This document shows, piece by piece, positions 9,343 through 18,403 of a stretch of 64,000 nucleotides of DNA (positions within the stretch are counted from its first letter, which is position 1; every line of letters starts with the position of its first letter). The notes beneath the pieces were generated by a model. It was not told where the DNA came from and ran no database searches. It saw only the letters and a list, made by a program, of their open reading frames with translations. The stretch is from Pseudomonas viciae (GTDB taxonomy: Bacteria > Pseudomonadota > Gammaproteobacteria > Pseudomonadales > Pseudomonadaceae). A program made the translations under genes and the position numbers. The stretch lies in assembly GCF_004786035.1 (NCBI RefSeq), contig NZ_CP035088.1, positions 4,724,001 to 4,788,000 on the forward strand, given 5' to 3'.

Positions 9343-9445
9343 CTCATCGCGAGCAAGCTCGCTCCCACACTAGGTCGATGGCGAGCACACATTCTGCATT
9401 TACAGCAGTTCCCCTGTTGGAGCGAGCTTGCTCGCGATGAGGCCC
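9343..9445. repeat. REPIN (inverted REP pair)
   Basis: CTCATCGCGAGCAAGCTCGCTCC at 9343-9366 faces GGAGCGAGCTTGCTCGCGATGAG near 9418-9442, about 50 bases apart. The second half abuts the LysR stop. Confidence 0.85.
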
Positions 9446-9446
9446 G

Positions 9447-10445
9447 TTAAGACAACCCATCACTCTCTGGCAGCTCATAGTGCGCCGCCTCTTTGCTGGA
9501 ACCACTCCCCCCACCCACCGTGTGCAAGGTCGGCTCCTTTGCCAGGCACTCCACCAGATAATCAATGAACACCCGCAATTTCGGCGGCAGGTAACGGGTC
9601 GGCGAATGCAGTAACCACAAGCCACCGTGGTAGGAAGCCAGGAACGTCCAGTCTGCCAGCACTGGCACGACCGCCCCCTGCTCCAGGGCATACCGAGCCG
9701 TGAAGTACGGCAAACTGCCAATCCCGATGTGTTGCAAAACCGCCTCCAGTCGCACGCCCGTGTGATTGGCCGCATAGCGGCCGCGCACGCCTACGGTGAC
9801 CGACTTGGTGCCTTTCTTGAATTTCCAGCGAGCGTCACTCGGGGTTTCCCCCAGATAAATGCAGCTGTGCTCCAGCAAGTCCTGGGGATGTTCGGGGACG
9901 CCATGCTCGGCCAGGTATTGCGGGGTGGCGCAGAGCAAATGATCGATGCTCAACAACTGACGGCCCACCAGCCCGGCGGGAGGTTGATCGGTGATCCGAA
10001 TGGCCAGGTCGACGTGATCATCAATCAGATCGACTTGCCGATCTTCCAGAAGCAGTTCCACATCGATCTGGGGATAACGACGCAGGAACTCGGGTATGTG
10101 GGGATGAATCACAAAGCGCCCCACCGCCTTGGGCACGCTGACCCGAATCCGTCCCTCGGCTTGCTGGGTGAATTGGCCGCTGATTTCCATCACAGAGCGG
10201 GCAGACGCGACCATTTCCTGGCAACGCTTGAACACTTCCTCCCCGCCATCGCTCAAGCGCAACTTGCGCGTGGTGCGTTGCAACAAGCGAGTCGCCAGGG
10301 CCTTTTCAAGGCGGGAGATGCTGCGACTGACAGCCGATGGCGATGAACCGGACTGGCGGGCCGCTTCGGAGAAGCTACCGGTCTCCACGACCTTGACGAA
10401 CATGGCCATTTCGACGAGCAGTGGAAGCGGTAGATTTGTGCTCAT
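9447..10445 (-). CDS. LysR family transcriptional regulator
   Basis: A 332-residue DNA-binding regulator. The N-terminal winged helix-turn-helix spans about residues 10-68 (MFVKVVETGSFSEAARQSGS, then SPSAVSRSISRLE), followed by a type 2 periplasmic-binding-like effector domain. The C-terminal 30 residues extend beyond the usual LysR length of about 300 and are Gly/Ser-rich. It is divergent from the AlaX gene 90 bases away, the usual arrangement for a LysR protein and its target. The effector is unknown. Start ATG at 10445 with AGGA upstream. Confidence 0.92.
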   Translation of the reverse strand: MSTNLPLPLLVEMAMFVKVVETGSFSEAARQSGSSPSAVSRSISRLEKALATRLLQRTTRKLRLSDGGEEVFKRCQEMVASARSVMEISGQFTQQAEGRIRVSVPKAVGRFVIHPHIPEFLRRYPQIDVELLLEDRQVDLIDDHVDLAIRITDQPPAGLVGRQLLSIDHLLCATPQYLAEHGVPEHPQDLLEHSCIYLGETPSDARWKFKKGTKSVTVGVRGRYAANHTGVRLEAVLQHIGIGSLPYFTARYALEQGAVVPVLADWTFLASYHGGLWLLHSPTRYLPPKLRVFIDYLVECLAKEPTLHTVGGGSGSSKEAAHYELPESDGLS

Positions 10446-10535
10446 GACGCAACAGTCCTTTGAAATTTGAACGGATTATCAACAATTTCCACACGACTTA
10501 TAATCCCGAAACAAAATTTCTAATACGGATATGGA

Positions 10536-11162
10536 ATGACACTTCGCCTCTTTTTCCATAGCGATGACCTCAAGGCCAACGTGGAAGTCCTGGATTGCAG
10601 CCCCTGGGAAAATGAATTTGCCGTGGTACTGCGCGCCACACTGTTCCACCCTCAGGGCGGCGGCCAGCCTTTCGACACCGGGTGGATCGGTGAGAGCCAG
10701 GTGCTGCGTGTCGTCCAGGACGGGCAACAGATCATTCACTATGTCGACCGCGCAGTGGCCTCGGGCATGATCTCAATTCGCGTGGATGAACAGCGCCGAC
10801 AGCTGAATTCGCGCCTGCATTCGGCCGGGCATCTGATCGGCCATTTCGCCGAAACCCGTGGCTGGACACCCATCAAGGCTCATCACTGGCCCGGCGAAAG
10901 CCGTGTGCAGTTCAAACCTGGGGAGGATCCTCAGGAGCTGGACGCATCAATCATCCAGCAAGGCATCAATGAGTGGATCGCCGCCGACCTGCCGCGCCTG
11001 GTCGCATTGCGCGAAGGTTCGCGAGAAGTCGGTTTTGGCGAGCTGGCCCCCTATGGCTGCGGCGGCACTCACGTGCGGTGCCTGCAGGAACTGGGCACGG
11101 TCACTGTCGCCGCGCTTTCACAGAAAAAAGGAACGTTGTCGGTTCACTACCACGTGGACTGA
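10536..11162 (+). CDS. Alanyl-tRNA editing protein (AlaX type)
   Basis: A 208-residue stand-alone editing domain, predicted to hydrolyse mischarged Ser-tRNA(Ala) or Gly-tRNA(Ala) in the cytoplasm. The zinc ligands are visible: His95 and His99 in HSAGHLIGH, and Cys175 and His179 in CGGTH. The GGGQPFDTG motif at 41-49 is typical of the threonyl/alanyl second additional domain. The only usable start is ATG at 10536; the nearer ATG at 10531 hits a stop after two codons. It lies divergent from the LysR gene, which may regulate it. Confidence 0.9.
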   Translation: MTLRLFFHSDDLKANVEVLDCSPWENEFAVVLRATLFHPQGGGQPFDTGWIGESQVLRVVQDGQQIIHYVDRAVASGMISIRVDEQRRQLNSRLHSAGHLIGHFAETRGWTPIKAHHWPGESRVQFKPGEDPQELDASIIQQGINEWIAADLPRLVALREGSREVGFGELAPYGCGGTHVRCLQELGTVTVAALSQKKGTLSVHYHVD

Positions 11163-11321
11163 CACTCCGCGGCCAGGAACACGGCTCACGGTGAGCGTTT
11201 ATCCGCTGAGCAACGCCTGCAACTCTCCTACTCGCCAGGTGAACCTTCTTGCTTTTATCTCCACCCACCGCGGGAAGTTTTCCCCGGGGACGTTTCTTCG
11301 CGCTTTCAAAAGAGGCACGCC

Positions 11322-11660
11322 ATGCCAGACGCCCTTACACCGCAAGCACTGTCCCCTCTTGAGTTGCCCATTGTGTTCACTCCCGGCGCGTGGCAACGCG
11401 CAGTCATGCTTGAGCACTCAGATCACCCTGAAAACCTGCTGCTCGATCGACTGAGCAACGTATTGCGCGCGGTCTTTGAGACTCGCCAGGCCTATCCACA
11501 CGAATCTTATGTGGTATTCGAGTTCATCCAAGTCGCCTCAGCGGCTGGTCCACAGCCTGATACGTTGCTGCAACTGAGCCTCAGTCTGTTCCACGAGCCG
11601 GACCAGCCTGATGCTCTGCTGATAGCGCTTGCAGGAGATCACCCGCATTACCAGGCCTGA
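11322..11660 (+). CDS. Small hypothetical protein
   Basis: A 112-residue acidic protein that I do not recognise. It has no signal peptide or membrane segment. An AGAGG site lies nine bases before the ATG, and codon use resembles the neighbours, so it is probably a real gene. It follows AlaX after 159 bases, a spacer with no clear gene. The middle contains AYPHESYVVFEFIQVAS, which looks like a buried beta strand. Confidence 0.6.
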   Translation: MPDALTPQALSPLELPIVFTPGAWQRAVMLEHSDHPENLLLDRLSNVLRAVFETRQAYPHESYVVFEFIQVASAAGPQPDTLLQLSLSLFHEPDQPDALLIALAGDHPHYQA

Positions 11661-12072
11661 AATCCGTCAGCAAAAAAAGCATCAAAAGACAGTTTATTGA
11701 CGGCCATGCAAGCTCCAACTTTCCTTCCGTCACTTTTTAGTCGTTTTTTTTGATCGAGGCGTGGCGCTTTGCCATGCTTGAACTACCGTCAAAAAGAAGC
11801 GAACAGGGGGCCAGTCAAACCGCTCCTCAAACAACCTGATCGATGCCGGTCACCTGCTCGACATCCCGGATATTCCGGGGCCAAGAAAGGTTATATGTAA
11901 GCTGCCTGCCATTCAGTCAGGCCGGTGTAATGCGCCCGTTTGCTTGCTCAGACGAGGTCTGTCGCCGGAACCACTGGAGGGTTGGGTGAGATATGAAGGG
12001 GCAGCCCGGGCCCCTTAAGTGATCCGAGGCATCTGTAAGCCTAAGGACGGCCTCTCTATCGAGGATCACTTC
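11661..12072. other. Intergenic region before rcpA
   Basis: No coding frame with a ribosome site was found in these 412 bases. A short palindrome CCCGGATATTCCGGG is at 11867-11881. A GC-rich hairpin (AAGGGGC / GCCCCTT) sits near 11996-12018, about 55 bases before the rcpA start. This stretch presumably holds the promoter of the rcpA-tadD arm. Confidence 0.5.
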
Positions 12073-13296
12073 ATGACCCATCGTACCGTGCCTGTTTTAA
12101 AAAAATTCATTCATGGCCTGTTCTGGATGGGCCTTGGCCTGGATGCGGCGCAGGCCGCAGCGGCAAATTGTTCACAACTGGACAGTTTGCCGGCAACCTT
12201 CGAGGTCGGCCAAGGGCTTCAGAACGAACTGCGCATCCTCGCCCCTGTGACGAAGTTGGCGGTGGGCGACCCGAAAATTGCCGATGTGCAGCCCAGTGGC
12301 AGCGACGCCTTCATTCTCACGGGCCTGATGCCCGGCGCCACCAGCCTGATGGTTTGGACGGCGTGTTCGAAAACGCCCCGCCAGAGCATGATCTTCGTCA
12401 AAGGCCGGGCCACTGCGGCGCTGACCAGCGCCGCGAGCGTGCCTTCCGAAGACCCGATGCTGCTGGCCCAAGTACAGACCGACATCCGTTTTGTCGAGGT
12501 CAGCCGGACCAAACTCAAGGAGGCCTCGACCTCGATCTTCGGCAGTCGCGGCAACTTTCTGTTCGGCGCACCGAGAACCCTGCCCACCATCGGTGGCGTG
12601 GTTCGGCCTTCATTGCCGGTCAATAACGACATGTTCAACCTGTCCTTCGCCACCGGCCAGACGCTGCTGATGATCAATGCGCTGGAAGGCAGCGGTTTTG
12701 CCTATACCCTGGCGCGTCCCAGCCTGGTGGCCCTCAGCGGGCAGAGCGCGAGTTTCCTGGCCGGCGGCGAGGTGCCTATTCCAGTGCCCAGTGCCGGCAG
12801 CGATAACGTGTCCATCGAGTACAAGGAATTCGGTATCCGCCTGACCCTGACACCGACTGTCGTAGGCAAAAACCGCATCATGCTGAAGGTGGCACCGGAA
12901 GTCAGTGAGCTGGATTTCACCAATGCGGTGAACATCGCCGGCACGCTGGTTCCAGCGCTTACCGTGCGCCGTACCGATACCAGTATTGCCCTGGCCGATG
13001 GCGAAAGCTTCGTCATCAGCGGGCTGATCAGCACCCGTAACGCCTCCCAGGTGAACAAGCTTCCGGGGCTGGGTGACGTGCCGATTCTCGGCGCATTCTT
13101 TCGTGACAACTCCATCAACCGCGAAGAACGGGAGCTGCTGATGATCGTCACGCCGCACCTGGTCCAACCCTTGGCCGCCGACGCACAACTGCCGACGTTG
13201 CCGGGCGAACAGCTGCGCAACTATGACCCGAATTTCTACCGCATGTACTTCCTCGAACACGGCGAGTTCGACAATCGCAGCGGGCTTTCCCAGTGA
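12073..13296 (+). CDS. rcpA: Flp/Tad pilus outer-membrane secretin RcpA (CpaC)
   Basis: A 407-residue secretin that should form the outer-membrane pore through which the Flp pilus emerges. A signal peptide ends in DAAQAAAANC near residue 30. The BON/N-domain region includes LAVGDPKIADVQPSG, and the secretin core includes SFLAGGEVPIPVPS, EFGIRLTLTPTV and GLGDVPILGAFFRD. The ATG at 12073 has GAGGA eight bases upstream and gives a proper signal peptide; a GTG at 12019 would spoil it. It is followed by tadD and a DUF3613 gene, on the opposite strand from the rest of the tad locus. Confidence 0.94.
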   Translation: MTHRTVPVLKKFIHGLFWMGLGLDAAQAAAANCSQLDSLPATFEVGQGLQNELRILAPVTKLAVGDPKIADVQPSGSDAFILTGLMPGATSLMVWTACSKTPRQSMIFVKGRATAALTSAASVPSEDPMLLAQVQTDIRFVEVSRTKLKEASTSIFGSRGNFLFGAPRTLPTIGGVVRPSLPVNNDMFNLSFATGQTLLMINALEGSGFAYTLARPSLVALSGQSASFLAGGEVPIPVPSAGSDNVSIEYKEFGIRLTLTPTVVGKNRIMLKVAPEVSELDFTNAVNIAGTLVPALTVRRTDTSIALADGESFVISGLISTRNASQVNKLPGLGDVPILGAFFRDNSINREERELLMIVTPHLVQPLAADAQLPTLPGEQLRNYDPNFYRMYFLEHGEFDNRSGLSQ

Positions 13297-13352
13297 GCCG
13301 GCGCTTGATGGGCAAGGAGCCAAGTGTTCAACCTGATGCGAGGGGACATTCA

Positions 13353-14063
13353 ATGAAAGCAATGATCGCGATTGCAGCAGCGTTAGTGCTCACCGGCTGC
13401 GCCAGCAATGGTGTGGCTTCCCGCCAGGCCAGTTGCGCCAAGCCCGGATCCGATCAGGAACTGGCGCTGAACCTGGCCGATGACATGGCCAATGATGGAC
13501 GGTTGTACGCCAGCCTGGCTAACCTCGAAGGTTTGCCCGAAGACTTGGTCCAGGTTCGCCTGCGCAAGGCCCGGGTGCTGCGCCTGATGGGGCGCAACGA
13601 GGCAGAGCCGTTGTACAAGAGCCTGCTCGGGACGTGCCTGGCCGCAGACGGCGAACATGGCCTTGGCCAGTTGGCGGCGGCCAAAAATGATCATGCGACC
13701 GCCACCCAACACCTGGAGCGTGCGGTGCGAATGACCCCTACCGACGGAAGAATGCGCAATGACCTGGGGGTCGTCTACCTCAACCAACGGCGGATCCCTG
13801 AAGCACGCTTCGAGTTCATGACCGCCATGGAGCTCAAACAGTCCGACTCACTGGCGGCGCTCAATATGGTGACGCTACTGATTTACCAGGACAACTGGAA
13901 ACAGGCGGCTGAACTGGCAAACATGGCCAACCTGAGCCCCAAGCAAGTGGCAGATGCGCAAGCCCGCGCGGAAAGAATCAGGGGCACGGCCACTGGCGCG
14001 GTGACGTCACAAGCGAACCACCTGACCGAGGTGGTTGACGCCTCATCCGGTGCGGTCAAGTAG
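13353..14063 (+). CDS. tadD: TadD-like TPR lipoprotein
   Basis: A 236-residue predicted pilotin. The N-terminus MKAMIAIAAALVLTGCASNG has a lipobox (LTGC) with Cys16 as the lipidation site. Tetratricopeptide-like helices occupy about residues 85-190 (MRNDLGVVYLNQRRIPEARF is a clear repeat). TadD proteins help localise the secretin. The ATG at 13353 has AGGGG nine bases upstream. It lies 56 bases after rcpA and 22 before the DUF3613 gene, so the three form one operon. Confidence 0.9.
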   Translation: MKAMIAIAAALVLTGCASNGVASRQASCAKPGSDQELALNLADDMANDGRLYASLANLEGLPEDLVQVRLRKARVLRLMGRNEAEPLYKSLLGTCLAADGEHGLGQLAAAKNDHATATQHLERAVRMTPTDGRMRNDLGVVYLNQRRIPEARFEFMTAMELKQSDSLAALNMVTLLIYQDNWKQAAELANMANLSPKQVADAQARAERIRGTATGAVTSQANHLTEVVDASSGAVK

Positions 14064-14085
14064 AGCGTTCTGAGGAGTCCAAGAG

Positions 14086-14355
14086 ATGAAATCCAAACAA
14101 CTGATGATCGTGTGCATGGCGTGCCTGTCTACCACCGCCTGGGCGATTGAGCCAGGCCCCTCTTCGGCGGCGCAACAAGGCACCGAGAGCTGGATGCAAC
14201 TGCAGATTCGCGGCGTGGTTGCCTCCACCCATCTGCAAACCGCCTCGGCCACCGAACGCGAACTGGCCATGCAACGCTGGCTCAACAGCTTCAACTACCC
14301 GATCCCGGAATTCTTTGACCAGGACTCCGGGGGAGACATCACCAGTAGCAAATGA
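14086..14355 (+). CDS. DUF3613 periplasmic protein of the Tad locus
   Basis: An 89-residue secreted protein: signal peptide of about 20 residues (ending TTAWA), then a short mature part with ESWMQLQIRGVVAS and AMQRWLNSFNYPIPEFF. This matches the DUF3613 family, which I know from Pseudomonas tad loci. Its role is unknown. GGAG lies ten bases upstream of the ATG. It is the last gene of the rcpA operon. Confidence 0.82.
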   Translation: MKSKQLMIVCMACLSTTAWAIEPGPSSAAQQGTESWMQLQIRGVVASTHLQTASATERELAMQRWLNSFNYPIPEFFDQDSGGDITSSK

Positions 14356-14373
14356 AACACCGCAGGAACAACG

Positions 14374-14443
14374 AAAAGATCGCAACCTTCGACAACACCT
14401 GCACTCGATCCGGTGTAGGTGTTGTCGAAGGTTGCGATCTTTT
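14374..14443. terminator. Perfect 27-bp-arm hairpin after the rcpA operon
   Basis: The arms at 14374-14400 and 14417-14443 are exact reverse complements, extendable inward by four more pairs including one G-T. The outer ends are AAAA and TTTT, so it can terminate in both directions. Its sequence resembles the dispersed GCTGCGATCTTTT palindromes but differs in the inner half. Confidence 0.7.
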
Positions 14444-14473
14444 GGCTTGTACGGTCGGGTGATAACAGGAGAA

Positions 14474-14967
14474 AACCTGTGGGGGGCTCGCGAAAGGGCC
14501 CTCACATCCAACATCCATGCAAACTGACCCACTGCCTTCGCGAGCAAGCCCGCTCCCACAATGGGCCTGCGGTGAACACAGACTCATGAACACCCAACAT
14601 CACCTGTGGGAGCGGGCTTGCTCGCGAAAGGGGCCCTCACATCCAACATCCATGCAAACTGGCCCACCGCCTTCGCGAGCAAGCCCGCTCCCACAATAAG
14701 CCTGTGGTGAACACAAGACTCATGAACACCCAACATCACCTGTGGGAGCGGGCTTGCTCGCGAAAGGGCCCTCACATCCAACATCCATGCAAACTGGCCC
14801 ACCGCCTTCGCGAGCAAGCCCGCTCCCACAATAAGCCTGTGGTGAACACAAGACTCATGAACACCCAAAATCACCTGTGGGAGCGAGCCTGCTCGCGATG
14901 ACGGACTGACATTCAACACCTTCATTGACTGTCAAACCGCTATCGCGAGCAGGCTCGCTCCCACACT
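14474..14967. repeat. Tandem array of REPINs with ~135-bp period
   Basis: A unit made of a REP (GTGGGAGCGGGCTTGCTCGCGA), a 45-base spacer containing CTCACATCCAACATCCATGC, an inverted REP, and a linker containing GTGAACACAAGACTCATGAA recurs with markers at 14586, 14722 and 14857. The first copy is degraded at its left REP (GTGGGGGGCTCGCGAAAGGG). The final REPIN, 14876-14967, has a different REP variant and spacer. No gene lies in 14356-14981; short reading frames here are translations of the repeats. Confidence 0.9.
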
Positions 14968-14981
14968 AGGGCCTACGTGTT

Positions 14982-15947
14982 CTACATATTCCCAAAGGCC
15001 CTGAACACGCCGATCATGGCAGGGCCGATGGCGACCAGGAAGAAACTCGGCCACAGGCAGAAGATCAGCGGGAAGATCAGCTTGGTGCCGATCTTCGCGC
15101 CCATTTCCTCGGCGGCCTGGGTGCGCCGGTCACGAAACTCGTCGGCGTAGATGCGCAGGGTGTCGGCCACGCTGGTGCCGAAGCGAATGCTCTGGGCCAA
15201 CAGGCTGACCAGCCCCTGGATATCCTCCAGGCCAGTGCGCACGGCCAGTTGCTTGAGCGCCTCGGTACTGGTGATGCCCGCACGAATCTGTGCATTGACC
15301 AGGGCCAACTCCTCGGCCAACTCCACCTGGCTGACCGACATTTCCTCAGCCACCCGTTCAATCGTCGTGGGCAAGGCCAGGCCCGATTCGACACACACCA
15401 CCATCAAGTCCAAGGCATCCGGAAACGCCGCCCGCAGCCGGGTTTGTCGGGCCTGTTTGCGCTTGCCGACATACAGCGCCGGCAACAGCCATCCGATACC
15501 GACCACCAAGGTGAGCGCCAGCAGAACGATGGCGGCGTTCACCTTGATCATCGGCAACAACAGTACCGCAACGCCAAGCAGCGACAGCGGCAGTATCAGA
15601 CGCACGGCCCAGTAAACCTGCACCGCCGAAGCGGAACGATAACCGGCGTGCGTCAGCAGGGTCTGGGTAGCCGATATCCGGGTCGGGTCGTTCGAGGCAA
15701 AGCGCTGGCCCACCCGCTCCAGCAAAAGTTGCAGGTTCCCCGGCGCCTCCTGCCCTGCCGAGCTACCTGAATACCCCCGTTTGATCAGCGCCAGGCGCCG
15801 CTGCACCGGGTCCTGCAACCCCATCATCAGCAGAAGCACGGCGACCACCGCCAGCACCGTACTGAGACCGACCACGGCGATGAACAACAGCCGTGCCACC
15901 TCCTCGTTTCCGGTAAACCGACTGAACAACCCGAGCAAAAAGTCCAT
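14982..15947 (-). CDS. tadC: Tad pilus inner-membrane platform protein TadC
   Basis: A 321-residue polytopic protein of the GspF/T2SS-F family. Membrane segments lie near residues 18-42, 115-135, 138-162 and 290-312. The cytoplasmic GspF domain contains FPDALDLMVVCVESGLALPT. With TadB it should form the platform on which the TadA motor acts. The ATG at 15947 has GAGGT upstream. It is the last gene of the minus-strand operon, 27 bases after tadB. Confidence 0.93.
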   Translation of the reverse strand: MDFLLGLFSRFTGNEEVARLLFIAVVGLSTVLAVVAVLLLMMGLQDPVQRRLALIKRGYSGSSAGQEAPGNLQLLLERVGQRFASNDPTRISATQTLLTHAGYRSASAVQVYWAVRLILPLSLLGVAVLLLPMIKVNAAIVLLALTLVVGIGWLLPALYVGKRKQARQTRLRAAFPDALDLMVVCVESGLALPTTIERVAEEMSVSQVELAEELALVNAQIRAGITSTEALKQLAVRTGLEDIQGLVSLLAQSIRFGTSVADTLRIYADEFRDRRTQAAEEMGAKIGTKLIFPLIFCLWPSFFLVAIGPAMIGVFRAFGNM

Positions 15948-15974
15948 GACTGATACCTCGCGGTAAAACAGCGC

Positions 15975-16961
15975 TTAAACCTGGATCCGAATAATTTTTC
16001 GTATCCAGAAAATCCCGATCAACATGGCGCAGAAGGCACCGATGATCAGCTTGTGGCCGATCGGGTCGTTGATCAGCACCGGCATGTAGCTGGGGCTCGT
16101 GAGGACGATGGCGATCGCCAGCACGAAGGGGATCGCCACCAGCACCCAGGCCGACATGCGCCCTTCCGCCGACAACGTCCGGATCTTGCGCTGGAAGCGA
16201 AAGCGTCCGCGGATCAGCCGGCTCAGGCGCTCCAGCACTTCGGTCAGGTTGCCACCGGTTTCACGGTGGATGAGGATCGACGTCACCAGCATCATCACCG
16301 TCATGCTCGGCATGCGCTCCAGCAAGCCAAGCATCGCCCGGCGCACGTCGTTGCCGTAGTTGATGTCGGCGAAGGTCATGCCGAACTCCTGGGCAACCGG
16401 CCCCTTATGTTCATCGGCGACCAGACGCAGGGTTTCGTTGAACGGGTGCCCGGCCCGCAAGGCCCGGCACATGGCGTCCAGCGCATCTGGCAAACCTTCC
16501 TCGAACGCGGCGAAACGCTTGCTGCGATCACGCATGATTTTGAACAGCGGCAGCCAGGTCACCACAAACGTCGCCAGCAGCGCCATCCACCACAGCGGCG
16601 AAACCATCAGCACCACGGCACCGGCCGCCACGCCCAGGACCAGCCCCAGCACCATCACCCGATAAGCCCGGTATTCGTGGCCGGCCTGCTCGATCAGTTG
16701 CGTCAGGTTGGCCATGAACGGCAGCTGTTCAAGCCAGGCCTCCAGGGGCGACAGGCGCGTCAGGTATTTCTGCCGCAACACGGTTTGCATGTTGGGCAAA
16801 TGGTTGGCCTTCTCCAACACATGCAGGCGCCCACGGATGCGCTTGCGCATTTTGCCGGCCTCGCCGAACACCGGCACCACTACGCCCTGGGACAAAAGGA
16901 AGACCGCAATGAACACCATGGCGAGAAAAATCAGGATGAACTCACTGGGAATATTGCTCAT
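15975..16961 (-). CDS. tadB: Tad pilus inner-membrane platform protein TadB
   Basis: A 328-residue GspF-family protein, paralogous to TadC. Hydrophobic segments lie near residues 8-28, 105-145, 270-290 and 300-320. The core has [20 protein letters not shown] and [16 protein letters not shown]. The ATG at 16961 overlaps the tadA stop by four bases (ATGA), giving translational coupling; the alternative upstream start at 16982 lies inside tadA. Confidence 0.93.
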   Translation of the reverse strand: MSNIPSEFILIFLAMVFIAVFLLSQGVVVPVFGEAGKMRKRIRGRLHVLEKANHLPNMQTVLRQKYLTRLSPLEAWLEQLPFMANLTQLIEQAGHEYRAYRVMVLGLVLGVAAGAVVLMVSPLWWMALLATFVVTWLPLFKIMRDRSKRFAAFEEGLPDALDAMCRALRAGHPFNETLRLVADEHKGPVAQEFGMTFADINYGNDVRRAMLGLLERMPSMTVMMLVTSILIHRETGGNLTEVLERLSRLIRGRFRFQRKIRTLSAEGRMSAWVLVAIPFVLAIAIVLTSPSYMPVLINDPIGHKLIIGAFCAMLIGIFWIRKIIRIQV

Positions 16962-18400
16962 GACTGCCGGGCCTCCATCCACTCAGGGCGGAACAGCGTC
17001 AGCGGCAATTCAATGCCGCGTTTGGCCAACACATCGCGGAACGCCGGGATCATGCCGCTGGGCCGATAGTCGCCAAGCACCTCACCGTGTTCACCGATGC
17101 CATGGCGCACAAAGGAGAAAATCTCGGTCATGGTGATGACCTCCCCTTCCATGCCGTTGATCTCTTGCATGCTGACCACGCGTCGCTTGCCGTCTTCTTG
17201 ACGCTCCAGCTGGATCACCACATCGATGGCCGAGGCAATTTGTTGACGCATTGCCTTGATCGGAAACGTCGCGCCGGTCATCGACACCATGTTCTCGACT
17301 CGACCCAAGGCATCACGCGCGGTGTTGGCGTGAATCGTGGTCAATGAACCGTCGTGGCCGGTGTTCATCGCCGTGAGCATGTCCAGCGCCTCGGCACCGC
17401 GCACCTCGCCGATGACAATACGGTCCGGGCGCATCCGCAGGCTGTTGCGCACCAATTCGCGCTGACTCACCTCGCCGCGCCCCTCGATGTTCGAAGGCCG
17501 GGTTTCCAGGCGCACCACGTGGGGCTGTTGCAGTTGCAACTCGGCCGAGTCCTCGATGGTGACGATACGTTCGTTATGGGGAATGAAACTGGACAGCACA
17601 TTGAGCATGGTGGTCTTGCCGCTGCCGGTCCCGCCGGAAATCAGCACGTTCAGGCGCCCACGGACGATGGCCTTGAGCAACAAGGCGATGGCCGGGGTCA
17701 TGGTGCCCACCTGGATCAGGCTGTCGGTATTGAGCAGATCCACGGCGAAGCGCCGGATCGACATGCTCGGACCGTCGATGGCCAGCGGCGGGATGATCGC
17801 GTTGACCCGCGAGCCATCCTTGAGGCGGGCGTCCACCAGCGGCGAGGACTCGTCGATACGCCGCCCCAGGCTGGAGACGATACGGTCGATGATGTTCAGC
17901 AGATGCTGGTCATCGCGAAAGCGCACGTCGGTCCTTTGCAGTTTGCCGAAGCGTTCGACGTACACCGAGGCAAAGCCGTTGACCAGAATGTCGGACACAC
18001 TATGGTCGGCCAGCAGCGGTTCCAGCGGCCCCAGGCCAAGCACCTCGTCGGTGATCTGCTTGATGATCAACTGACGGCTGACCGAACTCACCGGCGCCGA
18101 ATGCTCCTCGAGCAGGCGCTGGCAGATGTCGCGGATCTGCCGCGTGGCCTCGACTTGTTCGAGAGCATCGAGCAAGGACAGGTCCATGACCTTGAGCAAC
18201 TGCTGGTAGATTTTTTCCCGCCACTCGGCTTCCACCGGGGTGACCTGGCTGCGGGTTTCGTAGAGCACGTCCGGGATGGCCTGCTCCCAGGCCATCAGTG
18301 CTTCTGCCGGGTCTGCCAAGTCGTCGCCCTGCTGGGCGGTCACTGAAGAACCCGGTTTACCGGACTGTTTGCGCAAGCGGTTGCGGAAATCACTGATCAT
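16958..18400 (-). CDS. tadA: Tad pilus assembly ATPase TadA (CpaF)
   Basis: A 480-residue hexameric secretion ATPase that powers Flp pilus assembly at the inner membrane. Walker [10 protein letters not shown] is at residues 256-264. Further motifs are the Asp box ([12 protein letters not shown]), the Walker B region ([18 protein letters not shown]) and the His box ([17 protein letters not shown]). The 110-residue N-terminal extension is normal for CpaF. The ATG at 18400 has GGGGG upstream, three bases after tadZ. Confidence 0.95.
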   Translation of the reverse strand: MISDFRNRLRKQSGKPGSSVTAQQGDDLADPAEALMAWEQAIPDVLYETRSQVTPVEAEWREKIYQQLLKVMDLSLLDALEQVEATRQIRDICQRLLEEHSAPVSSVSRQLIIKQITDEVLGLGPLEPLLADHSVSDILVNGFASVYVERFGKLQRTDVRFRDDQHLLNIIDRIVSSLGRRIDESSPLVDARLKDGSRVNAIIPPLAIDGPSMSIRRFAVDLLNTDSLIQVGTMTPAIALLLKAIVRGRLNVLISGGTGSGKTTMLNVLSSFIPHNERIVTIEDSAELQLQQPHVVRLETRPSNIEGRGEVSQRELVRNSLRMRPDRIVIGEVRGAEALDMLTAMNTGHDGSLTTIHANTARDALGRVENMVSMTGATFPIKAMRQQIASAIDVVIQLERQEDGKRRVVSMQEINGMEGEVITMTEIFSFVRHGIGEHGEVLGDYRPSGMIPAFRDVLAKRGIELPLTLFRPEWMEARQS

Positions 18401-18403
18401 GGG

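Noticed and set aside
14500..14925. Possible CRISPR array or small ORFs in the repeat block
   Set aside because: The repeats are inverted REP pairs with nearly identical, not unique, spacers, and no cas genes are present; the short ORFs are translations of REP sequence.
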